DNA of 64,000 nt from Tubulanus polymorphus (taxonomy: Eukaryota > Nemertea > Palaeonemertea > Tubulaniformes > Tubulanidae): positions 21,116,153 through 21,180,152 of the forward strand of contig NC_134028.1 of assembly GCF_964204645.1 (NCBI RefSeq). Reading direction: 5' to 3'. A program made the position numbers and the translations under genes. Shown here piece after piece: positions 14,301-38,900 of the stretch; position 1 is the first letter of the stretch, and each line of letters begins with the position of its first letter. The notes under the pieces are model-generated. The model was not told where the DNA came from and did not search any database. It saw nothing but the letters and a program-made list of their open reading frames with translations.

Positions 14301-14333
14301 ACCATAGATGCGTTAACGACTCTATTCAGTTAA
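2369..14333 (+). CDS. ATAD5: ATAD5/Elg1, PCNA-unloading clamp-loader large subunit (15 coding exons)
   Basis: ATAD5 replaces RFC1 in an RFC2-5 complex that unloads PCNA from DNA after replication and repair. Coding exons: 2369-2377, 2819-4650, 5021-5388, 5841-6250, 6352-6691, 6862-7059, 7573-7748, 8602-8761, 9337-9507, 9931-10046, 10632-10790, 11205-11789, 12284-13131, 13766-13918, 14255-14333. All borders are GT..AG, phases match, and the total is 5604 nt (1867 aa; human about 1844). The ATG at 2369 directly follows an in-frame TGA. Landmarks: PIP-like KKLITDFF (residues 15-22); SYDDF motif near 130; conserved VLWTEKYQP before the AAA+ core; Walker A GAHGIGKT (1091-1098); ASFANFFK (1181-1188); Walker B LILFDE (1255-1260); sensor-1 TTTD (1289-1292); conserved C-terminal YLPYLRQICKTE and RRFFHYLD. 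Residues 600-990 are basic and low-complexity, as in the family. No frameshift is seen, and identity is secure from the AAA+ core and C terminus. Confidence 0.95.
3234..3401 (+). repeat. In-frame 21-bp tandem repeat inside ATAD5 exon 2
   Basis: Eight 21-bp units encode a seven-residue repeat close to TDTSAVV, at about residues 142-198. The last four or five units are nearly identical in DNA, while the first ones carry SGAV or SGVV variants. This points to recent expansion at the 3' side. The unit length keeps the frame. I do not recall an equivalent array in vertebrate ATAD5. Confidence 0.9.
4686..4945. repeat. Degenerate tandem repeat in ATAD5 intron 2
   Basis: About seven imperfect units of 34-40 bp share the core ctgaaacacctctcagaaag. 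One unit near 4800-4830 appears inverted. The array starts about 35 bp after the donor at 4651 and fills most of this 370-bp intron. Confidence 0.75.
5425..5770. repeat. Tandem repeat with CACCGCAGTGCGGTGTA-like palindromes, ATAD5 intron 3
   Basis: Five or six imperfect units of roughly 55-65 bp each contain an imperfect palindrome (for example ccaccgtgcggtgtgtaac) followed by acttactgctgtatttcatc. The same palindromic core occurs in the TTAA-flanked elements at 20207 and 37996 and just after glutamate dehydrogenase exon 1 near 17990. Confidence 0.75.
10191..10316. repeat. 21-bp tandem repeat (6 units) in ATAD5 intron 10
   Basis: Six contiguous units of tggttttcagtgttcaggca-type sequence alternate between ttcagtg and tttggtg variants. 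Units abut with no spacers, so this is a minisatellite and not a CRISPR-like array. It lies between exons 10 and 11 and is not coding. Confidence 0.9.
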
Positions 14334-14524
14334 AAAACGAAACTCATTCCACGGTTGGATTATCGAGATCGTCCCGAATCGGTCAATGTTCAGGTCTAGC
14401 AGGACTGAAGTATGTGAAGTACCATGCTACTACAGCTAATTAGCGTTTTGGTTATTTTAATTGTTGATATGCCAACTACTTGTATTGCGTGAGTGGCTTC
14501 CCCTGCACTCTAACTGTATTTAAT

Positions 14525-14697
14525 AATAAATCAATCTGTATATAATAATAAATCAATCTGTATAGTCTAGGCTCCTTCAGACCGTACTTGCCTACGTGAT
14601 TATTTATTTTGAAAGGTGTTCTGTCTTTTTTATGTAAAATCTACATACGAAATCTACGCGTGAAGAGTTTATAGTTGATTATGTTTCATCAAATAAA
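14525..14697 (+). promoter_or_regulatory. ATAD5 polyadenylation signals
   Basis: AATAAA hexamers occur at 14525, 14547 and 14692, which is 190-360 bp past the stop codon. The first two lie in a short direct duplication (aataaatcaatctgtata twice). Which one is used cannot be told from sequence. Confidence 0.6.
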
Positions 14698-15917
14698 GTG
14701 AAATATTAGAATGGAATAAATGAAAAAATAAATAGTGGAAGAAAATGTGTACAAATTTGTGAATAATGAATTCGTTTGAATTTTTTGGCGAAAAGAAAGC
14801 TGATTGAATATATTTATTTTGATATTTGTATATTTTTGTATTACACATTTCTCATGTCAATACAGATGTCAGTGGTGGGTAGATTCAACGATTTTCTTAT
14901 AAAAAAGACACCGAAAATTATGGTATATTTGTTCTCCATTCTGATCAGATTAATAGGAGTCGACGAAGAAAATGTTAACAATTTTGAAACGGCTTAAACT
15001 GATTTCATTAAAGAAATTATGAAGTTTATTTTTATGGCCATTTCCTGCTGATGAATTTTTGTCGATTTCCATACGGCACTGAAGTCTAAATCCGATCAAA
15101 CACTGCCAAATATTTCCAGTCCGTTTACTACCGTCTGGATCCACCCCTGATGGGTTAAACGATTTTGCATCCCATTTTCAGAAATGTAGTTTATTTAGGT
15201 AGAATTGAATGAGGAAATAAAAACTGGTTGAAATTGCCATTAATGAAAAACAATTGTGACTTATCGTTCATTTATTTATTTATTTAGTCTCATTATTACT
15301 TATTATGATTTCTTAATGGCAAGTCTTTGGGACACGTCACATCGCATCACCTCACTGGCTGGAAAAATGGTTGACGTTGACTGAAAAGTTCTGTTATTTG
15401 AAGGCAGTTTGATGGATGGCCATCTTTTGTGTATACTTCCAGAAAAGCTGTTTTATTGAGATATGGAGAACGATGTATCATACAAAGGTTGTTTGAAATA
15501 TGGATCGAGTAATGAATCTACCATCAGCCATAACTCTGGCTTTAACCAACCATAGCTCAGCTCTAATCGTAGCAGGACTGGACCCTGTACCCTCCCTGTG
15601 TGATTGCTAGAGCCGAGGTGGCTTTAGCTTGGCCCAACTATTTTGCCAATGATGATTTTCTCACGAAGGTTTTTCAAATACCTCAGCTAGTAGACCTGCT
15701 CCCATCCCCGATTACGTATTTTGAGATCCACTATGAATGAAACGGCTGCATCTAAAACATCCAACAAACATTACACTACACGTGATCACTCAATCGACCT
15801 GAATCACGATATTAACGGAAAACTATGGTCAGATATAGCCCCAGACCTTTGAAATGCAACTATCTGAAAACATTCCTCCGGGGATCGAAGACCCCCGGAA
15901 CCCCTTGAAAAAGCGTA

Positions 15918-16065
15918 CGACTAAACCGGATGATGCGAGCACCGGCGTCGTCGTCGCACCTCTCCAGCCGTCCAGTCCGAAAACTAAACTACGCACGGAG
16001 ATTTTGAAGAAAATGTCTGAGAATCAATCGGACAATAGCGACGATGATTTCGAGATCGTCCCGCG
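15918..16065 (+). pseudogene. Stray duplicate of part of ATAD5 exon 12
   Basis: This 148-bp stretch matches 11392-11539 inside ATAD5 exon 12 with three substitutions and no gap. Two substitutions are silent and one changes Thr to Ser in the parental frame. The frame stays open and is embedded in a 126-codon open frame (15854-16234) whose flanks do not resemble ATAD5. The source is internal to one exon, so it cannot be told whether DNA or RNA was copied. It is most likely a recent non-functional fragment. Confidence 0.9.
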
Positions 16066-16339
16066 TCCCGAAATTTTTCGCGCGGTTGATACCTTCTGCC
16101 ATCTGATATTCGCTGGTTCTGTTAGAGATAGTCGAGTTTATCAACAACTGCAAGAAATCCACCTAAATCCATATCAGTGGAAGCGTGGGAGTAACCAGGT
16201 TTTCTTCTTAAAAAACTGCGGTGATTCTATCTAGGCGACTATCAAAAGGTGGTATTTTCTATATCATTTGTGTATGAGTTAGAATAATTTAGCTGAGTTT
16301 TAAACAACAGACAGTAGATCAAACTCAAATTAATTTTTC

Positions 16340-16620
16340 AAGTTTCCAGTTTCTAGGCGCCATTATGTGACGGTCCTGGTTTGCGATAATTTTCACTTTT
16401 TTGAACCATAAGTTTAGATTGATTTTCAATTAGCTGCGCAGTCCCTTGCTTGATAATCTTCATTTATACACCATTTTAAAAGAAAAGAAATGTAGGAAAT
16501 GAAATGTAGACTTTCGTTGGTGAATCTTGGTTTTTTCAAACACAACAATTGATAGTAGTGACAATGTGAAACCAAATGCACCATATTTTAACACTGCGTC
16601 AAAAAGAATCTCAATTTCAA
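16340..16620. repeat. Dispersed repeat related to 55440-55700 and 45270-45420
   Basis: It begins gtttccagtttctaggcgcc and continues through ataagtttagattga and gcagtcccttgct to a sequence near atgaaaccaa. The same order recurs at 55440-55700 on the same strand, and part of it at 45270-45420 on the other strand. It is probably one arm of a foldback transposable element. Confidence 0.7.
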
Positions 16621-17509
16621 TTCGATTTTTTTCAATATCTAAGTATATGTGTAAAGCTGTTTCTCATTTTTAGAGGTTAAAGACTGTTAATTGTAGTTTG
16701 GGTCGGCGTTCAAATGTTTTGAATTCAGAGGGGTCTCCCACGTACTGCGCATCGCAATTTCACTGAACATTGATATTTGCGAAAACAAATCTCTGAAATG
16801 TCATAATGCCATTGAATTTCTTCACATTTTCTATGGAGAGATTCTAGCTTATCTCGGAATTTACCAATAATCCCTTAATGTGAAATTAAACTAGTGATGT
16901 CCAGCTCAGAGACTCGAAATTTACACAAACACTTGTGAAATTAAAAGGGCCATGATCTCTGTTCAGAAACACGGAATTTACCTAAATCACTTGGGAAATG
17001 CGATGATTTCAGCTCCAGAAATGTAACTGTGTGGCATCGCTCTCTTGTATCTGTCAATTTCATGTGTTGTAGAATGACCCAGAGGTCTATGACTATGTTG
17101 CGCCAGTGGGATATTCATTGTTCGTGCCTTTTCCGCTATCTCTTGAATCGATGTTGTTAGTTTTTGCGAATTTGATTACACCTGTTTTACTACAACATTA
17201 TGAGTTTTCCGGGACGTGCCTGGCCCGCATCTCTACTTATTCCATTGAATAAACTTTGAATTGAAATTGTAAGCAGCCGTGGCACGCGAGTACCAGCCCA
17301 CACACGTCATAAGAAAGCCGGCCGCTGATTGGTCCGTAATGACACACCTCCGTCACTACCGCTAGATGGCTCAGTGTCAAGGCCGTCGATCAGCTGGAAA
17401 ATTTTGTTTCGTGTAAGACTAGCCCCTCTTTTAAACTTATATTTCTGAATTGTGAGCGGTTTTAAGGCTGTAGTTGTTGTCGGTGAACATATAGAGAAAC
17501 TGAAACACA

Positions 17510-31498
<13,989 letters not shown>

Positions 31499-32367
31499 AG
31501 ATAAATCAATCAACTATTAATTATATTATACAATTCAACCTTTCTCATTTCTACGGTAACAACAGCAGACGCATATCTGTCATGTGTTAATCTTAATTTG
31601 AAATCATTCCGTTTTTGTGCCGTGCACCGCCCATTTTCTCCACTCAATCCCCTTCTAAACGTTCGCTGACCTGTCGTTTGTGTACCCTACAAAAATTACT
31701 TACAACTGTTGAAAAGAGTTCAATATCGAACATATGTTGTGAATTGTAAACGGATCTAAGAACTAGTCTTTTACGTGAATGTTATTAGAAAATCTTTGGA
31801 AAAAAAAACATCATCAATGATACCAGCTTTTTCTGGGTTTCTTAGAATTAGTTTCGTCATTAGCTGTAATGATTGAAAGCATAATTTAAAAAGAATTGAT
31901 TAATGATAAAATGTGTTAGTTGTGTGTGCGTGTCTGTTTGTATCTGTGTGTTTAACATTAGGTTCATCTCTTTGTTCCACTCCTATCAATGTCGCCATTG
32001 TACAAAGCTTGTTAATGATCATCTTAAAAACCTTGAAAATATCGTTGTTACTTTCGAATTGTCACTCTTTAATTGGTTGTGCATTTTTCATTTCTTAATT
32101 TTTTTCAATCGATCGCATGATTTGCTAGGTTTGTCGTTTATATAAACCTGGCTGTATTGACGACACTAGTCATTATCGATTTAAACCGTAAGGAATCAGG
32201 TGTCAATTTTTCACGTCTTTAAACTATGATTACATAAACACAGATGATATAGCACACTACCGGTAACTAATGAACGCTGTACATTAAATTGCTTCTTATG
32301 GGAGCATGAGCTTTATACTTTCATCATGTCATTATTTGTATAGATATATATAATGTCATATGTGTAG

Positions 32368-32373
32368 AATAAA
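32368..32373 (+). promoter_or_regulatory. Glutamate dehydrogenase polyadenylation signal
   Basis: An AATAAA lies 870 bp past the stop codon at 31498. It is the last strong signal before the tandem repeat and the converging TBL3 gene. Use of an earlier signal cannot be excluded. Confidence 0.6.
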
Positions 32374-32439
32374 CTTAATAACTAAGAGTGATGGTATCAA
32401 ATTCAGTTTTGTTTTTATTTCTTGAGAGGCTTCTCCACG

Positions 32440-32850
32440 CGTGTCATAGCCAGAGCTCTCCAAGGGCAGGGCTATTTCATATAGATACTATGAGGATGTC
32501 CGACTCAGGACAGGGATTAATTTAGCCCTCTCCCTGGGTAGATGTAACAGCCATTAATAAACGCTCGGGTGTCATCTATCGGGCCAGGTATCCATTACTG
32601 GGTGGAAAGACCAGCTGGGTCAGACACTCATATCTAGCGGTATATGGTGGAATAGCCCGGTCCTGGGTCAGACAACCCTGTATCTGTATTGAATAGCCCA
32701 GTCCTGGGCGACAGATCCTCATACCCATATAGGAAATAGCCCAGTCCTGGGTAACCTCATCTATATCAAGTAGCCTGGTCCCGGTCCGACATCCTCATAT
32801 CTATTAGATGAAAAAGTCCTGTCCTGGGTTGGACATCATGTCTAAATGAA
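32440..32850. repeat. Degenerate tandem repeat between the 3' ends of two convergent genes
   Basis: Roughly eight imperfect units of 40-55 bp share atagcccagtcctgggtcag and atcctcatatctatat. The array fills most of the 600-bp gap between the polyadenylation signals of glutamate dehydrogenase and TBL3. Confidence 0.75.
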
Positions 32851-32963
32851 ATAGCAAAATTTCACATGCTTGGGAGTAGTGATCATTCCGACTAAAGTCC
32901 AGGCTTTGTACTGTAACCACTAAGTTAAATCATGCTGTTTTTGGTATCAATAATAATAAGATG

Positions 32964-32969
32964 TTTATT
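32964..32969 (-). promoter_or_regulatory. TBL3 polyadenylation signal
   Basis: The plus-strand tttatt reads AATAAA on the minus strand, 31 bp after the TBL3 stop codon. The 3' UTR would therefore be very short. Confidence 0.65.
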
Positions 32970-32999
32970 ATATACAAAATATTGACATACATCATCACA

Positions 33000-35900
33000 T
33001 CATGTGATCAATTTTCGTTTTCCTAGTTTTGTATTAAGAGTTTGTTTTGCTAGTTTTGTGTTTTCCTGTTTCCTCAGTTGAGGATGTTTAGAAACAAGTT
33101 TTTCACAGATTTTTTCAACAATAATTTCCTCCTCGACGGATGATTCCTCTTCGTCGCTCGAATCATTCTCATCTTCATCATCGTTTGACTCATTTTCAAA
33201 GTCCATTTTATCAGATTCATTTGACTTTGTCTCCTCACCATCTGAATCATCTTCACTATCATCTTTTTCATTATCATCTTCACTAACGTCATCTTCACTA
33301 ACATCCTTTTCATCAGACCCCTTCATTAACAAGAAAAAGAAGCTATTTAAAACTTTAAGGAAGCTTTAAGCCCCGAGTAGGCTAAAAATGTATCAGATAT
33401 CTCAACTGTAGTAAATACCATACATCTTTCCTACAGCGTGGACCCAACTCTGGTTAAAACTAACAGATTTTCGGGTGCCCTGAAGTTTGTTCTAAGGTTC
33501 CAACTTAGATTCAATACTTAGTGATCTATTGAGATATCATAACGCACACGGTTTAATGAATCATTCAGATACTTACAGATGAATTTTTGTCTGTATCCAT
33601 GAAGAATTTAACTGATTCGGTCAGACCACCATCGCCGATACCTTTCGTGTCCGTTTCGCTGAAATACACATCAGACGTCCAAATTTCAATACAAACCGCT
33701 TATTTTCTTTCAGCAATACAGTGATTGAATATCCACAACATACCTCACGATTGTATCAAGTTTCATACATTGCCACGTGTAATCAATGAATGTAGATTGC
33801 TGCTGTAATCGACCAATTCGTAAATTATGTCTCTCTGAAATAGTATATAACATTAATCAGTTCCCAGTTTCTAAAGGGCTATGAGTTCGAAACTGCAGTC
33901 AAGATAGGTTGAAGCACAGGTGTGAAATCGGTTTCTCAATTCAGTAGTGCTAGTGTGAATGTGAGAATGGACATGGCACTAAAAACCATGAACAAGCCAT
34001 TAATTTACAAAACAGCAAAACATGTTTTACAAACTAAGCTTATTCAGCTCTGGATTCAGTTTCATGAAAAAGTTTAACTCAAATGTTTGGTTAAGTTACT
34101 ATTCGCAACTTCATACTCTCAATGAGGACAACAATTCAATCCAAATCTCTCATGAAACCGGACCCTGAACAATGTTTGACTGTGATGCCAGGCAAGTAAA
34201 ACCGAGTTAAAAACTATTTTTCGCTTTCGGGACCCAAAGGTTTTAGTTTAATGGTTCCAAGGCGAAGGGGTGATACATGTGACCCCTGATGGTGAAGAAA
34301 ATATGAAATTGGCTGTAGTTTTCAGATCGCAATCACTAGCTTCAACATTAAAATATAGCGCTACCTGTGTACGGCAATAAACCCTCTAATGATGATTTTA
34401 CATCAGGTAATTCCATTATTTCTTCGGGAGTGAAATTTCTCAATACCAAATTCAATATATACTGAGCCTCGTGACAATGTTTACTGTTTGAATTCCATTT
34501 TACTGCGAATCGTAAAATTGCACCTGAAAAATACAAGCAAGAATTCATTCACATTTGAATAAAACCATTTTCTCTCATTGAAAATTGGATATGTTCAGTC
34601 CATAATTGGAGCCACCCAAGATGGCTCGAAATGATATGGTTTGGATTTTCTGAAAGCACCCAACCATTACTGGTACTATTGCTTACATGCTTGAAAACCC
34701 TCCCGATAATGTAACTGCCAATTCATATCATCATCTCCTACAGTTTAATTCTATGAAGATATTGTTTCTGGAAGGTCACTATTTTGTTGTATGCCACAGT
34801 CGACTTACCTATTTGATCCATTCTTAATTTTCGAAAAGTCTGTTCCAAATGTGTTTGACCAGCAGGTTCCGAAAGAATTTCTGTAAGAAATCGAACATAC
34901 TTTAAACGTCAACTAAAATATTCTACTTATACAATGCATCCTCCCACGGCAGGGATTTGAACCTGATGGCATCGCTACACTCAGCCACGGCATGAACCCC
35001 CGCCACACTAGACTCAGTGTGCAGATACATGGAAAACTATGAATGGGAAAACCTCAGAACTCATGTAACTCAGAATTGATTGGGCCCGAGAGCTACGCGG
35101 CAAGCGCAGTCTACTGCATATAAAACATTGGGCACAGTAGAGTCAAGTTGGCAAGTTGTACCTTTTTAACTTCTTTATTTCTCACAAGAAACGCGTTTCG
35201 GCACAGTGTATTTTTTTAGTATGTTTACCTTTTACTATCGTGTAAACACGAAATGGCTGCTCAAGAGTTATAGCTATTCCGATAGCCTTCAAATATTTCT
35301 TCTCGTGAAGTAGATTCATCAGCTCTTGTTCCCTATCAAATACGAAATAATTCGACATTCAAACATTGAATATCTCTTTTGACTGCAAGGTAGAAAGGAC
35401 TTTGGATTTCTGTTAATGTTGCGCGCAGATAGCGGCTCAATTCCCGGGCCGGCTACCAAACTGAGTGCACTATACTGAGTCTTCTGGGGCCAAGCAGTCA
35501 ACAAGAATAAATGTCAGCCTTACTAGCTGCAGTCACGGTAATAACAGTTTAAGTAAATGTACGCAAGTATTCTTACTTCAGTAAGAGATTTTCTTGGGTT
35601 TTCCGAGCTACTGCCAGTTCTTCAGCCGTCACATCCTGAAAACGACACAATATCAGATTTCCTTAAAACGTTGTAAAAAACAAAATAAATCTATAGATTT
35701 TCATTTCATTTTCCATTCAATACCATATATAAGACTAAATCATGAAAAGAACCACAACTGTATGGACAAATAATCCATTCATCGTTTGAGGTCAAGTACA
35801 CCAGGTGAGTGGAGCGTTTGCCCAAGGGCCTTGTCCTGAACTTCAGTTTCTCCCAAAACCCAGGAGCAAATGGGATCTCATCCCAGACTTGTGATGGTAT

Positions 35901-38900
35901 GCTCTCGGTCAGTCTTAAGAGCAGCATCTAGATCAGTTGCGACTGGAAGAGACCACGGTATACAGAGATTTACCGTACCTTCCATAGTATGATATTAGAA
36001 TCATCGGCTCCTGTGGCGACTACATTTTCCTTTTCGCTGACAGCCATTGCCCAAATTTTACCATCGTGTTCATCGAAAGATTTCACGCATTCGTTCGATT
36101 TAATCGTCCACAGTTTAACGAGTCCATCGGAGCCGCTGAAAATTCATCACAGCAGACAAAGTTAGATTTATAACAGTCCCGGCCTCAACAAATGCTTAAT
36201 CTCTTAAAACGCGTAAGTACCGGTAAATGATGCTTACACAATAGCATTCCTTCAAATTGAAGGCAATATATTTTTCATAACTGGACAAACAGTGATGTAA
36301 ATCAATTGAGATGAACTGAATTAATGCATAAATCAAACTGATGCCAGGAGGAACTGGTTCCTGATTTCCTGATTCATTAAAAAATTAAAACCTTAAATCG
36401 ATTTAATTTCCTTGTCAATCCATTTCTCTCAATTTAAGAGCGATTTTTATGAAACTGGACCCCGAATCCAGATGCTTAATCCTATTTTTCTATCGTAACA
36501 TTTCAAGGATGGCCCCAAATCGAAATATGTTACCTCGACAAAAGCTGCATTCCTCTCGTTACGAACGAAACTTTCAGTACGGAAGATTCGTGACCTTGAA
36601 ACGTCTTCACGCATGTGAAATCGCTGAGTGCCCAAACTTTAATCGTACAATCAGCGGAGGACGTCACGACGGCCTGGTCAACGGGAGAAAACTGTGTGCA
36701 CCAAACTCCTCGCTTGTGTCCTCGCAGAACTCCAACAAGTTTCAACTCCGGAAGTTGCCAAATCTATGAAATACATGGACACTCGTGCTCAAATGTGGTT
36801 CAGAATGAAGATAATGAACAGCTAACAATAGATGACCTCAATGCCAACGTAATAGAAAATGTGATAAACTACAGTTTTGCAATTAATGATGATAATGAAA
36901 TATCATTTGTATAGCGCCGATTTCACTGATTTTATGTTCAAAGGGAAGTTCAAGTTTAACAAAATCAAGTAACAATTATGTTTTTAGGAGTCTTTTTTGA
37001 ATTTAGAGGTCCATGACGAATGTTTTTGGGTAGAGCATTCCAAAGGGTGGGAGCTAGAAATGTGATAGATCGTCGGCTGATTGCGGTATAAATCAAACAT
37101 ATGTAAGCACCATGCAAATACTCGGTGAATTTCACTATTCAACTCCCCCTGGTGGTGAACATAGAAATCATGGTAATCCATGACTAATCTAAGGGCGTTT
37201 TTTACCTTTGCCGTTTTATCCTGAGAAGCCGAGACCGCGAGTTTATCATTAGGAGACACAGCGATGTAATTGATGTCTTTGTCGTGACTTCGTTCTGTAA
37301 TTTGAGCGTTTAACGCGACCGGTTGTTCCCCGTCTACGTAATCGACAATATTCGATAACGACCACAGTTTCAACGTCAAATCTTCCCCGCCGGAGACCAC
37401 AAACGACGCACTGAGTCTGCAATTATATCATATTTAGTGAAAAACTTAATACACCCTATTATACCAGTTCAAATTAAGTAAAATTAGCTTAGCCAAAGGT
37501 AACTTGAAACCTAATAACTTATCAGAATTTCGTTTTCGTATTTCTTGAAAAAATTAGCAGATTAGTTTTCTACAGTAAGTGTTATACTCTGTCCTGCTAG
37601 GAACAGATATCAATATAAAGCAATTCAAAATCCTAAATGAAAATATCGTACCTAGAAATAGCTAAAGCATTGACAGCATGGGTGTGACCGTATCCAATAG
37701 CGACGCATTTAAACGATCGAGTTTCCGATTCGTATTTCCAAACGCGCACAGAATTATCCTTCGCAGAACTGACTAAAATATCATCGACCCGATTACAGTC
37801 AATACACAACACCGTGTCGGTGTGACCGTCTAAAATCTGACAATCCCATGTCTCACGATTGAACACTTTTATCTGTTTACTGTTCGTCGCTATGGCCACA
37901 TTTTCCTCGGCGGCTCCGAAGAATTTTATATCCAAAATGTCGTCGTTGTATCCAACAAACTGTAAAACGAAACAAAGCGACATGAGATAATTTAACCCTT
38001 TCCGTGCTGACTAATTAATACCCTATAGTGCTTGAGAAAATGCGAAAAATTTGGGAAAATTCCACCCTAGTGTGTTGAATAACGGGAATAGCACTATAAT
38101 GTGTCTACACCGCAGGGCGGTGTATCGTTAGTGACTAATATTTCACTATGTTTGACAGGTGCTGCCATATTTCAAGAGAGATAATTACTAATTACTAATT
38201 AAATCAATACACCGCAACGCAGTGTACTAGCAAAATCCATCACCGATTTATACACCGCACTGCGGTGTAGATGCACTGAAAGGGTTAAGACAAACTGACT
38301 AGAAGTAGCTGCGAAGCTGTTCAATTTCCGTAAAACCCAACAGGGATACGCTATGAACTACATTAGCTGTCCTGCATTTTCAACTATACTAAACAACACA
38401 ATCTAAAATCAATTTCCGTTTGATGAAAAACTCAGAATCCGTATTGTAATGAAAATATAAAATCCCACAATACTAGAATGACAAAACGAGTCCGCAATAT
38501 TTCCTTAAACTATAAGCTGAAGGGAACATTTTTATTCCTATAGTGGGATTACGTATTAAACTAAAACTAAATCAAGCTATACTTTATGGTTACAATTGTT
38601 TGATTGAAATTTACCTGTTTTTCTAACGAGAAATTCTCATCGTTATACAACAGTATATTGTGATCGACCGTAGTGACGACGACGGCGTTTAGACCGGATA
38701 CACGCGTGGCGTGCGAGATGACGTACGAGTGTTCAACGCTCTGTTCATGAACGCAACGAGAAGATGTAGCATTCCATACTTTCAACTTGCCTGAAAATAT
38801 ATACTACATACGTCACACTGGATTCTAGGACAATTGCCCCCCGAATAAAATACTTTTAGATTTGGATTAACACCACCTAAATACTTTACTTAGATATTCA

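Larger units (their letters stand above)
14698..17509. other. Spacer between ATAD5 and glutamate dehydrogenase
   Basis: The spacer holds an ATAD5 exon fragment (15918-16065), one arm of a dispersed foldback repeat (16340-16620) and otherwise unrecognised AT-rich DNA. The promoter and 5' UTR of glutamate dehydrogenase must lie in the last few hundred bases; I see no clear TATA box. Confidence 0.6.

Noticed and set aside
15854-16234. 126-codon frame containing the ATAD5-like segment as a new gene
   Set aside because: Only the central 148 bp resemble a protein; the flanks have no support, so I call it a fragment.
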